Shown: piece by piece, positions 1 through 11,339 of the stretch
Numbering within the stretch: the first letter of the stretch is position 1
Layout: each line of letters begins with the position of its first letter
DNA from: Pelargonium x hortorum
Taxonomy: Eukaryota > Streptophyta > Magnoliopsida > Geraniales > Geraniaceae
NCBI GenBank assembly: GCA_036897525.1
Contig: JAYMTJ010000029.1
Location: 1 to 64,000, forward strand
Length of the DNA: 64,000 nucleotides
Direction: 5' to 3'
Notes under the pieces: model-generated
The model's input: the letters and a program-made list of their open reading frames with translations, nothing else
Told to the model about the DNA's origin: nothing
Databases searched by the model: none
Translations under genes and position numbers: made by a program

Positions 1-2718
1 CAAAAAAGCACAAGTGCTCTCTAACAACAACTTGTGAATTCGTTATAAAGTATAAAGAAAATCTGCCTTTCCAAAGGGGCTCTACAAACTATAACAAACT
101 ATATAATAAAGCAGTAAATTACGGCAAGGGTTAAACTCTTGTAACTAAAAAACTGGAATGAGATCAGCCTTCGACTAAACGTATATTTATTTCGACTCTA
201 CCTACCCTACCAGAATACTTGAACAGCCGCTTATCCTCTTAAAAAGTGGAAGATTTTAGCGGGTACTCTTCCTTAACGGGAATTTGGGAGTGAAGCAAGT
301 GATTTAAGATTGCCGAGTCTCCTAGTTTAGAGTACTAACGTATAAATTTCCTATAGCTTTTAGTTTGAAATTCAGGCTTAATTGTTTACTGAGATTCCTG
401 AAGTTACTACAGTTTAGTATTAGTAGGGCCTGTCCTTTACTTTATTATGACTCTGATCCCAGACCGCCCTTTTGAAGAACAGTATAGAATAGCTAAAGTA
501 GATAACATGTAATGCTATTGTGCTTATTTAGTTGTTAATAAAGGAGTTATTTTCTAATTTTAAGTTGGGGATTGATTCTATTCCATATATATCTCTTTCT
601 TGCCTTAGCCGGATGTATAAGTTTGCTATTCCTTAGCTTAAAATCCTACCGGTTACAAGAGCGCTTGTTTAGTTTTCTACTTGTAGCACGTTTTTAATAC
701 ATTTATAAACTATAAACTAGGGTTTTCTTGGTCATCTAGGGTTTTAGACGGATAGGCCGGTTAACAAGAGTTTTTTGAAGTTGGGGTTTACCTTTGAAAT
801 TTTCTCCTTTTTGTAAACATGACTAAGAAATAGAAATAATAATTTATTATTAAGTAAGGGGTGGTCCTAAGTTCTTTGTAGTAGTATAGAGTATACATGA
901 GATTATAAAGAAACCAAAGTAAAAAAAATCAAGAAAGGCTAAGAAGTAAAGAGATTATGACTCTAAAGCTCAAATTCCCGGTACAATAAAAATTGTAGAA
1001 GGAAGGATATATTTGTTATATTTGTTACATTAGGAGGCCTGACTAGGTTTACCAACGAGATTCTAACTTAAGCGCTCCAACCCTAAATAATCTTCAAGTT
1101 TTTTAAGAGATCCCTATACTATTCTCGCTCAAGAATGAATTGAATTAAGAGTCGAGGCCTGTAATAAGATTAATGAACTTTCCTCGAATATCCCTTTGTG
1201 TAAGGTAAGAGAACCCTAATCGGTTTTATTAATTAATATAGGGTTAAATATAGAGTACTTCATTTACTGGCGGAGATATCGGGCGTTTCGGTAAGAGGAA
1301 GCTTTTACTTGTTTTAGAACTCTGAGCGATCTGGAGCCTTCATTGTCTTTAGAGATATTAGTAAGAATTCCCATGTCAACAAGGTCGGGGCTCTATAATT
1401 CTTTTTGGGAGTTGCTATATAATCACTATATAACTAAGGTTAAGCGGGGATTGGTTATATTAGAGTTCCTTATTTTATATAAGTGATTTCAGAACTTGTA
1501 AGATTATAGGAAGGTTTTTGTACTACGTGACTTATATTCTCTTCTTTGAACAAATAGGAGAGGAGTTACAAGAAACTATAAGGCGGGGAAGGAACTACCT
1601 CAGACTCAGTCTCCTTTGTCTTGAATCCTTGCTTATATCCTATATAATACGGCTCCGAATCTGGAAGGCTGTTATGGTATATTCACTCTGCGATCTATTA
1701 AGGATAGTCAAAGTCCCGAACTTTTTAAGTTTAAGTTCTATCAATAAATTTCTCTCAGTATTTATAAGCTTTCTCTCTAAAGGACTTACCGATATTAGAG
1801 AATAGAGGGGGTTCCCGTGCTTTACACAATTATTGCCTTGGTTAAGGCTTGGGCGGGAGACCCAAGCAAGATGGAAACCCTATGACTAGTATTATAATAC
1901 TAAAAATTTTTTTCTATTTGAAAGCTCTCTTAGTTTACAGCCACAACAAGGTATAGTACTAAGCTTCTTTCTCTAAAATAAGGTAAATCGCATATAGAGC
2001 GGTTAATAGAGTTGAGCCGTCTTGCCTATCCCCGCATATGGTTATCGAGTCGGCCATAAGGAAAAGCTTTGAATTCAGTAAAGATACCTAAGGGCATTTC
2101 CTTGACAAATTTTTTGAGGGAATCTCTTAAATAACAGGATTTTTCGCAACAGGTTAGGACGAGGTATGCCTCATAGTGATCTATATCTGATATGGCTTCT
2201 TCTGGTCAATAGCTTTGTCCTATTTGCGGGTATTTTGAGTAAATGTAGATGTTTAAAAAAAAAGCAAAGCTCTTCTAGTGTATATACTATCTAGAAAGAA
2301 CTCCCTATAACTAGTAATCCAAAGAAAGGGGCCGAACATCAAGTTTTATTTATTTTCCATATAGGGAAATCCTACTTTTTTGAAACAAGGAATTATCCTT
2401 TTAAACTATAAAATAACTCATAGCTATTATTCTAAAAGTAATGGAATACTTAACTTAGAGTAATGAATAGTATACAATAACCAATGGAACGACTATATAA
2501 TGAAAATACTAAGACTAACTCGTATAAATAGAAAAATAGAAAGGCAAATCTGCAAGAACTCCTAACAGCAAGAAGACCCAAATCCCAATACAGTTATAGC
2601 AGCACTGCAAAGGGGAGTGTTTCCGTGAAGACTGTTTTGCTCAGTATATATAAGCCTTACTTAAGAAGTCTATCTCTAGGTGTATAATTTATAATAACAC
2701 AGAGTATAAGAAAGCAAA
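1..2718. other. AT-rich filler, no gene seen
   Basis: Stop codons are dense in all six frames; the longest frame is 95 codons (1518-1805, +), opening at TTG, with no recognisable product. The sample at 841-1080 has the strongest RIP-like bias I counted. No tRNA, rRNA or long repeat is visible. Confidence 0.6.
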
Positions 2719-2880
2719 GTAAATCCCGTTATAGTTTTTTCTAGCCACTATTTTTTTTATCATTCTAGTTCCAATAAATAAATGCTAGGGATAAAAAAGA
2801 AGCTAAAGTTAAGAAATGTCTGTAATAAAAAAAAAAAGTTTCTGTTTTCTGGTCTGTAAGGTAATTCAGTAGTCCTTATT
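2719..2880 (+). repeat. Dispersed repeat family B, copy 1, with probable nested insertion
   Basis: The 16-mer gtaaatcccgttatag at 2719-2734 recurs exactly at 43159-43174. In both places it is followed by T-rich sequence ending in ctag or ctgg, then a tctgt word, then an aattc...gt...tcctta stretch. Here the two parts lie about 100 bases apart; at 43159 they adjoin. The extra DNA ends in an 11-12 base A run (about 2826-2837). It is bounded by similar words, ttttttctag near 2735 and gttttctgg near 2844. This pattern suggests a short poly(A)-tailed (LINE- or SINE-like) insertion into an older repeat. The word ggtctgtaaggtaa at 2851-2864 also recurs at 40562-40575. Confidence 0.5.
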
Positions 2881-3622
2881 CGTTTCCTTCCACAAGTCTC
2901 AAGAATCAAGTAAATGTTGTTCGTAAGTGCAAAGATAAGGAAATCTCGTGTTTTCCCGGAGTCATTAATGTATCAACAACTTAAAAGCTGCTTTAGCATA
3001 TTTCATTTTGGAAGTTACTGTAAAGGGTTTTTCTACTAGTACTCTATAATCCGTTAATTTATTAGAAAAGTGGTTCTCTCTAAAGAGGTTATCTATAATT
3101 GACCAATAAAATAGGCTAAGAATAGGGTACGCCTACTTGTTTCTAAAAAAAGCACTAGCTTTCTTATTTAAGGGCCTGCATCATATGTACCTAATTTTTG
3201 GGAACTAGAATTTCGTGTAAAAACTAAAATGTATCCCAAGTATGTATGAACTTTTGATTAGATATTCACAAACCCGGTTTGTGTACAAGTAGAAAATTAT
3301 TAGAACGAAATTCTATAGAGTGCTTCTTTTGTATGAAGTGTATGAAGAATATTATAATCAGGCTCTTTATTATCCTCTTCTATTGTAGGGTACTGTAATC
3401 TACCTGTGGAAAGAGTCTATATAATAAGCTATTTTATACTGCTGGAGACTCTACCCACTCTGAGTTACCTAAAAATAAAGTCTTCGGTATTCGTTTGATC
3501 GGGACTACTAAGTTTTATATTATCTACGAGGGATTTCCCGAAAGAACTATACCCCAGATATTCATTGCTTTGTTACAGCCTACTAAGTTTTTTTGCTCTT
3601 ATCTTAAGAGGGTCTTTGTTTC

Positions 3623-3637
3623 TTTTTTTTTTTTTTT
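3623..3637. repeat. Poly(T) run, 15 bases
   Basis: An uninterrupted T run, among the longest homopolymers in the window. It may be the tail of a minus-strand retroposed copy or simple slippage; I see no clear duplication around it. Confidence 0.9.
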
Positions 3638-3837
3638 AACGTTGTTCGAGAAGTTCCTAGTCAATTTTTAGTACTGTAAAAGTCTAACTTTCACGAGAAA
3701 GGCCCTAAAAGAAAAAGGAATTTAAACAAAAGGGGGCTTTTGTTATCCTTGGTGGTATCCTACTTCTATATTATCTGTTTACCTAGAAAACAACTCCTCA
3801 GATAATAAAATGAAAATAGCGGGAATGCAATCACTTA

Positions 3838-3838
<1 letters not shown>

Positions 3839-3870
<32 letters not shown>
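3839..3870. repeat. Microsatellite (AAGT)8
   Basis: Eight perfect tetranucleotide units in a row. They carry no decay, unlike most of the surrounding DNA, so this is probably a recent slippage expansion. Confidence 0.97.
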
Positions 3871-5280
3871 GTAAAATTATTGTATACTATCGCATCTTAG
3901 GGGAGTTCTCGTAAAAAAGAATTTCTGTTTAATAAAAGGTATACCGAGAAACTTAATAAGTTAAAACAGCGTTAAGTCATTTATTAGTAACGTAAGGGTC
4001 TCTTTTCCTATGTCCCTAATGAAGCAGCAAACCCAAGGAATCCTAAAAAAGCTCTTTTAAAAGAAAACCCTGTGTTAAGTTAATAGGGGGCTGCACAGTA
4101 GGGTAACCTCTAATTTAATTGCGGACAGGACGAAGTCTAACGAGAATATCCTAATGGAATTGAATATACGCCTAGCCTAAGGAGCCCCTTCGTTTGAGAT
4201 TCCTTCAGGATATCGAAATAAAGATTTATCAGAAACTGGACTTGCATGTAGCTTAATACTGTCCATATACTACTAAAAGAGGATAAGCACCTATTTGCCG
4301 ACTCTTCTTCCTAAAAACTCGATGGGATATACAAATTTTCTACACTTCATACCCAGATTCATATATATAGAATGCTTCCTATATTTGGAGTACTTATCTC
4401 ACTTAAGCAAATCCCTAAAAGGATCCAAAAAATACCGAAGACACCTTTACTATTTACTAGAACTTACTAAAAAGCAAACCTATAAATATTTCTCCTTTAA
4501 CTCCTGCTTTACTAACTCTTCTTATCGACTTCTTACTAAATACCTATAACTTTCCTAGTCATCGGTATAACCTTCTCAGAACCTACCCCCGAAAACTTAA
4601 AGAAACCCCTTATATTAAGACCCTGTGTCTTCTTAAGACCCATACCTTTTTCCCTCAGAGCTATACTACCCATCTTGGCAGGCAGGCAGGCCTTCTTAGC
4701 TTTTTTTACCTCCTTTGCTTTGCCGTTGAATTTCCTATTTGGTTTCATTACTTACTTGTAAACCCAGCTATTCTTAATTCTAGCTAAGAATTATAGAGTT
4801 CCCTTTTTTTATAGACCTGAATTCCTTACAGAGACTAATAACCCCTACTTCGAAAAGCTTTGGATCAATAGATATTTCAATCATGAATTACGCTTATTGA
4901 GAGCATACAAAAGAAAGTTGGAAGATAGAATTGAAAAGGAGTACTATGCTTACATAACTTTAACCTTAGGATATTCCTAATTAATCTAATTAGCTTTACA
5001 TGCCAATTAAAATGAAATTAATTAGGGATTTTTCTTGTCATTCCATTCGTGTGTAGAAGGGCATATACTATAATTCACAAGATAATTCTTTTTTATTAAG
5101 CGATTCTGATTCCGAAAAACTTCAGTACTTTTTGTAAAAGTCAATTTTATTAACTTTAATGAGTCAAAAGACTTTGAACCACTAGATCCAAAAAAGTTTT
5201 TTTATCCTTTCGAACTTCCGAGATTTGAACAATTCCTTAAATATGCGTTCCTCCGAGGAATTAAAATCTAGCGGTTCACT
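3871..5280. other. AT-rich filler, no gene seen
   Basis: Short open frames at 4295-4549 (+, 84 codons) and 4536-4748 (-, 70 codons) have no recognisable product. The second is a basic, lysine-rich peptide typical of chance frames in A-rich sequence. The only structured element is the small (GGCA)n repeat at 4677-4690. Confidence 0.55.
4677..4690. repeat. Short microsatellite (GGCA)3.5
   Basis: ggcaggcaggcagg is a perfect tetranucleotide run and locally G+C-rich in an AT-rich setting. Confidence 0.9.
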
Positions 5281-5287
5281 TAACACA

Positions 5288-5352
5288 ATTACTCTAGGAC
5301 TTGAACCGACTCTGATACGGGGGCCGTGTTGCTATACCACTTGAATATTGAT
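5288..5352 (-). other. tRNA-like stretch (decayed tRNA or SINE head)
   Basis: Read on the minus strand, a D-arm-like word (ttcaagtggtatagca) is followed about 25 bases later by a T-arm-like word (cggttcaagtcc). This is normal tRNA spacing. Between them lies a small hairpin, acgg-ccc-ccgt, where an anticodon arm would be, but the loop has only three bases. Acceptor ends do not pair convincingly. It could be a tRNA pseudogene, an organellar tRNA remnant or the A/B-box region of a SINE. Confidence 0.25.
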
Positions 5353-6592
5353 TTGATTAAGTCAGAGTGGATAATTAATTATCGACTTTTACTACACTAT
5401 AAATCCTTTCTATTAAATTTTTCAAAGCTCTCTTTATTTCGAGCGGCAACGGCGGAAAAAACGAGGTAAGGAAAGGTCTTTTTGATAGGAGTTCCTTGTT
5501 TAAGAGAAATTGTATAGTATCCAGGGTCTCAATTCGCGACTCTACTGGAAATTCAATTATTAGAGCATTTTTAGTTGCAGTATTATATTATAACCGATTT
5601 CACCAGTTTTTCCTTTTGGGATTCCTTCTGTGCCTTGATAGCCCTGTACCTTGCTTTATATGACGGGCACGCTAAAAAAAGGATTACAAAATAAAAGAAT
5701 GCGAGTACTACTAAATGTCAAATCTCAGGTACTCCACTTCCCTTTTTTCTCTGATGAGGGTTTCCACTACTAAGGGAGTACTTTAAAAAAATTCTATTTT
5801 GCGGGTGGTAACTCTAGATATGAGCAGTCAAACCAGCTTCATTTTATAGGTATATATAGTAGATACAGTAAGGAAAATCAAGAAAGGCATACTAGCAGAG
5901 AGAAAGCTCAGTATTAGTATTATATAAGAAAGAGCTAAAAACTAAACCTTTGTGTCCGTCTGTTTCCTAAGGACTTAATAACTGTTATGAGGAAAAACAA
6001 AGCTCGAAGTTATTGCTTATATTTCATAATCGACTCGCACCCCTATGTGAAAGAAACTTCCTTCCTTACTAAACCGATAGCCATTCTCCCAGAAATATTA
6101 AACTCTTTACTATATTTTCAATGTTCCGGATGAAACCCTATATCCTATAACTATTACTATAAATAGAAGAGACAAAAGTGCCATGGTAGAGGGGACCCCT
6201 GCGAAGCGAAGCTGTGTGCCGCTGGAAAAAGTCCCGCTTATTGGTAATACACCTAGGGCTCTACTAGTTCCTTTTGAAATATAGGGGAAATATGCAAAGA
6301 GAGTAATACTTTGATAAATACCTTTTATTAGGATAGGAATTGTGCTAACACAGAAGGACACGGGGTACTGAATCAATCCTTTCTTTACTTTAATAAGTTG
6401 AGCTTTAAATACGGTTGGTAAGCCGATAATACACAAAAGTTTTTCCTTTATTTAAATCCCTTATAGTACCGAATTTACTTAAACGCGAGGACCTAAAGTA
6501 AAAGGGGAGGGGGTACTAACCACCAAGTCAGAAGAATTAACAAGTGTTGGTGGGTACTATGTGTGATATGTCCATTCAGAATACTATATATA
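5353..6592. other. AT-rich filler, no gene seen
   Basis: It holds the second-longest open frame of the window (6110-6436, -, 108 codons, TTG start). The product has hydrophobic stretches but no motif I recognise and no similar frame elsewhere. I see no promoter or splice structure supporting it. Confidence 0.5.
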
Positions 6593-6672
6593 CTTTACAA
6601 AGTGTCCGTCGGTAAGATCGATTCGTCTAGGTCTAGATATCTTCTAAGTTTACTCCCTCCTTACTGATAAGC
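6593..6672 (+). repeat. Dispersed repeat family A, copy 1
   Basis: ctttacaaagtg, one variable base, then ccgtcggt: this 21-base block matches 58797-58817 with a single difference. Similarity resumes about 25 bases later through a ttctaagtt...ctccc...gataa stretch. The middle differs between the copies. The other copies suggest a relation to a copia-type retroelement; this one alone would not show it. Confidence 0.5.
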
Positions 6673-9339
6673 TACATAGTAATAGTACAAGAGCGATACG
6701 CCTTAACTCATAGAACTAATTATTTTATTTACAGAAGAAGGGCCCTTAAGATTACAAATATTAATGAAATACCCGGTTTTAATGAGTGAGTACCAAACAT
6801 ATTACAAGGTAAGAAACTCGTTGTCAATAGTTCAGTGACCGGTTTTAACGGGCAATTTAAAAGTGTAGGGCAAAAGCTTTGAGTGAGTTACTTCCAAGGT
6901 TTTATTGTATTTAATGCAGCTTTGTTTCTAAAATAGTTTTTTTTTTATAGAGAACGTCAAGTAAGATTGCGCTAGCAGCTTTATGCCGTAAGCCTCACTG
7001 TAGCACAGGAAGTGCTTTAAATTTGTGCTATTACCTTTTGCCAGTATTCAATACTAATACTATAACTCTAAATCTAATACAAAATACAATTCATTTTAGT
7101 AAACTACAGGAATACAGTAACTACAATAAGTCTAGGCTACAATAGCTACAGGCAACAACAAGAGCAACGGGAAGACACTAGCTACGGACAAGCTCCATAA
7201 GATAAGACAAAGAGTATACAGGTTTAGGTCCTACAACTCCTACTAAGAAGAAGCATAAGTTAGGTGTAGCTATGATACAAACGAAAGGGATAGCTCATAC
7301 AAAAGCAAGTCAAGTAGATCAATACTAAAGAAGTAAGTCAAAGTCAGTTGATGGAGGATTGATAGTACAAGAAGAGGTTCTATCAGTATAACTAAATAAA
7401 GAGTCGGAAAAGCACCCGGTATTAGTAAATTTTGAAAAAAAAGTCCCAGTCTGGTATACTAGAAGAAAATCTCAAATTCCTTAAACTACAATAATGGAAC
7501 TTAAATATGAGGGACAGGTCCCTTTTTTAATTACTTCGTTGAAACTTAAGCTCTAGAAGTGCTTTTTTTTAGCGCCTATAACTAGAAGATGAGAGAAGCC
7601 CTTTTCAAATACAGATAAGAGGTCTTTTCCCGGTACGGTATTCCTAGGTCTTGGTTGGAATTTTGTTTTATACAGCTAACTAAAGGGCTAACGCCTTTTG
7701 CATCCTATTTTATAACACGGCTCTTCTAGGGAAAGTCGCTGGAGGTTGTGCGCAAAAGATTTCTAATAAATTGAACAGATAACTAAAAGGCGGGATCACT
7801 AGTTTCGAATCCACCTATATATCCTCATAGTTTTTTTTTCAACTCGAGTCTAGAAAAAGTACAATTATACCCAGATTTAATATATCTTCAAGAAACGGCG
7901 TACTTACTATTAAAATAAATAAAAAGATATTAGTATATGAAAGACCTTATAGGGTAACTATAACTATATAACGAGTGTCTCCCTAACAGAATCTTTTAAA
8001 GGTATCCTTTAGGTTTGTTTTGATAGGACGACCCTCTTCTGAGGGAGTTTAAGACGCTGGCTGTAAGAAAAGAGTTTTAGAATACCAGGCTTACAATCCA
8101 TGTCCAAGTCTTTAAATACTCTTTTCTAGTTACGGCTAAACTTGCTGGGTACTTTCAAAAGAAAGAAATTGCTTCACGATTCTAATCCTAATAAATCTGA
8201 CTACCTTTATAAAGAAAGTTATAATAAAATAGGAAATAAAGGGGTTTTGAAATCTTTCCATATTGATTTAGCTTGTGTCATACCTACCACTAAAACTCAG
8301 CTTAATGATATGAGGAAATCCTCACAGTATCGTTATCCTAGACTACCAAAAAGTTGAAAAAAAGGAATCCATTAATTTAGAATAAGACAAGACGGGGTTT
8401 AGTTATGATGTCCATAAATTAGGTATGATTAAGACCCTATTCTCAACTCTTAAAAGGGTCCCCTGTCTGGTAGGAGTAGAACAGACTTAATAATGTTTCA
8501 GAATTAGCTGACTTCTTTCTTCAAGCACTTCGGTCGGGCACCTAGATAGAAAAGAATCTCTCGCGTTAAGTAGGAACTCCTTTGTATATAGTTTAAAAAT
8601 AACACAAGCGTTATACTTTACACATAATCTTTAAACTAGGTGCTTATGGGCTGTCTTACTTTTTGTGTGGGTTGGATCTCACTGTTGAAGATAGTTAATG
8701 TTAAGAACTTCTCTGTATTTCTTGATATACCTCAGGATCGCTAATAGAAAGGATTCTGTTATTGGGATTCTATTTAGGCTTGGAATTTTAAGATTTGAAT
8801 TGGTGCACACGGACTCTCTACTATAACCGATCTACGTATCTGCGCTTTTAAGTTTTTAAGATACTAAACTTTTGGTACTTCTTCTTCTTCTTCTTCCTAG
8901 CTATAGTTAATATTCTATATAAACATAAACAGTTTTATATTAAAAACTTTTTTTGATAAAACGGGAACCTGGCACTAGACCTAGACTAGAGTCCCGCAGT
9001 TTTCTAATTTTATAATTAGGTATAATATAATTATAATAAAAAACTCTATTCTTGAAAATTTTATCTTAATAATAAAAGATTATATGAATTCATTACGTGA
9101 ACTTGGTACCTTAATCCAATAGTGAAGTGAGTGATAAGGGCTCTCTTCAAGACTTTAGGTTACAGGAATGCATACCTTATTACATACAGGATTATACGTT
9201 TATTTGATGGTAATCTAACAAGGGTTAACCATAGGCAGTCCATTAATCTTTATTTTATAGTTTTTATAGTAAAGAGCTCCGTATTTTTAAGAATCAATAA
9301 ATAATAGTTATCAAGGCCACCTAAAGTAATCCGACTGTT
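6673..9339. other. AT-rich filler, no gene seen
   Basis: Only short chance frames, the longest being 8142-8357 (+, 71 codons, no recognisable product), plus the (CTT)6 microsatellite at 8878-8895. No tRNA-like or long dispersed repeat was found. Confidence 0.55.
8878..8895. repeat. Microsatellite (CTT)6
   Basis: Six perfect trinucleotide units, flanked by AT-rich unique sequence. Confidence 0.95.
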
Positions 9340-9351
9340 GAGGAGTTAATA

Positions 9352-9425
9352 CATTTTTAAACTCAATCGGGTAAAGTACCATCCAACTGAGACGAATAGC
9401 GACAGTTCAAATCCTACCGTTATAG
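9352..9425 (+). other. tRNA-like stretch
   Basis: A D-arm-like word (aactcaatcgggtaaagta, with a 3-bp act/agt stem) is followed about 40 bases later by a box-B-like word (agttcaaatcc). Word choice resembles organellar tRNAs, but the T stem barely pairs and I cannot read a clean anticodon arm. It is the first of five such stretches in about 2 kb. Confidence 0.22.
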
Positions 9426-10279
9426 AGTAATTGATAAAAGTATAGAATATAACTAACTGATAAAGCCTACAAGTTTCCCATTAGTTAAGGACGCAAATAA
9501 ATACTCGTTAATTCTGTTTAATTTAATAGGAGTCCAAAAAAAGTACGAACAAACAAGCCCCTTGGTTAAAAAGAATGTTCTAATTAGGAGCATCTTAGCT
9601 TAGATATTTTTGTGATAAAAAGGATTTTGTTTTTAGAATCTAGCTGATAGCGGGGTAGTTAGCTAAGTAAGTATCTTTACTATTAAGTGCTTTTTGGAGT
9701 CTATTTCTATCTTACTCCCTAAATGAAAATCTTGTGACCTAATGTGTAGAAAGGCAATGCTCCGTTCAATTAAAATTAGGGCGGCTTCCGTAATATGACA
9801 AGGATAAAAATTCTTCGGCAGTTGTATTCATAAGCCTTTTACCGTTTTCAGACAATCGCTAGAAATAACTCTTTAAATCTCTCCTATTATATCTTAAAAA
9901 ATAGAATTTTATAATTTAATTAACTTGACTCACCTTAAACTTTAGTTAGTAGAGCACTACCCTCTCCCATATCACAAGAGTAAGAAGTTCAAATAATTTT
10001 ACCCATCTTCTTATTAGCCAGAGTCTAATTGATAGGGTATTCCTTACAATTCAGTAGGATATCTTTCATAACAAGGTACTTTTTAAGTCTTTATCTATAA
10101 AGAGCTTTAGCCAGGCTCTACAATATTTATAAATTTTATATCTTCAGTTTCATTGGAACAACGCAAGTAATAGAAATATATAGGAGTAAATGAAGGCCCT
10201 CTCCTCTCTATTAGACTAAGCAAAACAGAGAATCGTTAGATAATTCAGGGATTGCTGCAAGAGTCTGCGTATTAACTAC

Positions 10280-10345
10280 AAATTTCAAGAACAGGACTTG
10301 AACCCGTGTCATTTTTTTATTGTTAAATTACAGGATTTTTTGTGA
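10280..10345 (-). other. tRNA-like stretch with a good T arm
   Basis: On the minus strand, acggg-ttcaagt-cctgt forms a full 5-bp T stem (one G-T pair) around a standard seven-base T loop. About 30 bases upstream is a possible D-arm word (gtaatttaacaa). The region between is A-rich and too short for a normal anticodon arm. Decayed tRNA, armless organellar tRNA or SINE remnant are all possible. Confidence 0.25.
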
Positions 10346-10744
10346 AAATAAGTTATAAAAAAATACGGAGTGAGTAGTATAAAAAAAAGGGGCTGAGTTA
10401 GTGAACGATAAATCGGGAATTCCAGTTCTGAAAATTCCCTATACATTTATTTAAATTGAAAAGTAAATTGAGATGATAAGCCTGTAATTGATAAGACAAA
10501 AACTTTTCTTTTTCGAGGTCGGTCAAATCGGAACCTACAGCAAGTGGACTGGGTTCCCTTAACTAATAACCAATAGGTTTTTTTGTGCATATTTGGGGAC
10601 CATAAGATTAAACAAAGTACAGATAGTCAGGTATACAAAACAAATTAGAGATGCAATGAATTTGATCGTACAGTAAAAGACTGAACCGTGAGTAGACTTG
10701 TACCCCACAATACTCTATACAACTTTATATTATATATACCAAAA

Positions 10745-10785
10745 AGTAAGGAAATGTGACTTGAACCTGCGTTAATTTGTCTTAT
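10745..10785 (-). other. Isolated tRNA T-arm-like word
   Basis: On the minus strand, cgcaggttcaagtcac resembles a tRNA box B. The T stem pairs poorly and no D arm is visible upstream. I list it because it lies inside the tRNA-like cluster. Confidence 0.15.
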
Positions 10786-11194
10786 TAAAATTCACGAAAG
10801 CTTTAACGAACTTATGTTTAGGTTCTCCAAAGAAGCCCAATAAGGAATAATTACAAGCTAGTACCAGATATCTATATAGAGTCACTTGGAGGGCTAGACA
10901 CTAAAGGAGCCCACTAGAAAAAAAAGGACTCTAGCTTAGAAGTTCAATAACAAGTTTACTACGAGCTAAGGTTTAAAGCCCTTTGAAATTAGCTAATACT
11001 ATGTAATACAGGGTTAGTACTAAACAAGAGCATGTCCTTAACGAGCTATATGTTTTGTTCTGGGAACCTCCTTACACGACTAACTTGCTATTTATGGGAT
11101 CCCCATAGGGTTCCTCCGCATTTTCAATTTTATTCTAGAATTTTATAGAATGCTGTGTGTTTTTTTTTGAAGAGCTCCATTTATTTAAAGTAAG

Positions 11195-11258
11195 AGTACA
11201 AGTCCCAAGAAGCACGTATTTATATAGTTGTTATACTGCTGAATTATCCTACTAAAAC
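11195..11258 (-). other. tRNA-like D-arm stretch
   Basis: On the minus strand, aggataattcagcagtataac has the look of a tRNA acceptor-to-D-arm segment. The downstream part lacks a standard T arm. It lies back to back with the better tRNA-Asn-like stretch at 11261-11332 on the plus strand. Confidence 0.15.
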
Positions 11259-11260
11259 TA

Positions 11261-11332
11261 GGCTCAATAGCTCTTTTTCCCGTGGAGCCTTGACTGTTAA
11301 CCGAATGGTTGTAGGTTCAAAGACCTCTTCCA
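11261..11332 (+). tRNA. tRNA-Asn(GTT)-like relic
   Basis: The segment ctgttaac-nn-a-n-tggt-n-gtaggttc-n-aa follows the anticodon loop (GTT), variable loop and T arm of organellar or bacterial-type tRNA-Asn closely: about 24 of 30 positions agree with the consensus I remember. An upstream tagctc...gtgg...agc fits a D arm but is stretched. The T stem is imperfect and acceptor ends do not pair, so it is probably non-functional. An organellar insertion into the nuclear genome, an organellar genome, or a SINE head would each explain it. Confidence 0.33.
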
Positions 11333-11339
11333 ATATTAT

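Noticed and set aside
720-770. ctagggtttt words as plant-type telomere repeat (TTTAGGG)
   Set aside because: Only isolated partial units, not in tandem.
2010-2055. gagccgt...ggttatcgagtcgg as group II intron domain V
   Set aside because: The stem does not pair properly and the AC bulge and tetraloop are missing.
3623-3637. Poly(T) run as the tail of a minus-strand retroposon
   Set aside because: No target-site duplication or second copy of the neighbouring sequence was found.
6110-6436. 108-codon minus-strand frame as a membrane protein
   Set aside because: It has hydrophobic stretches but opens at TTG and has no motif or context; hydrophobic peptides are common in chance frames of T-rich DNA.
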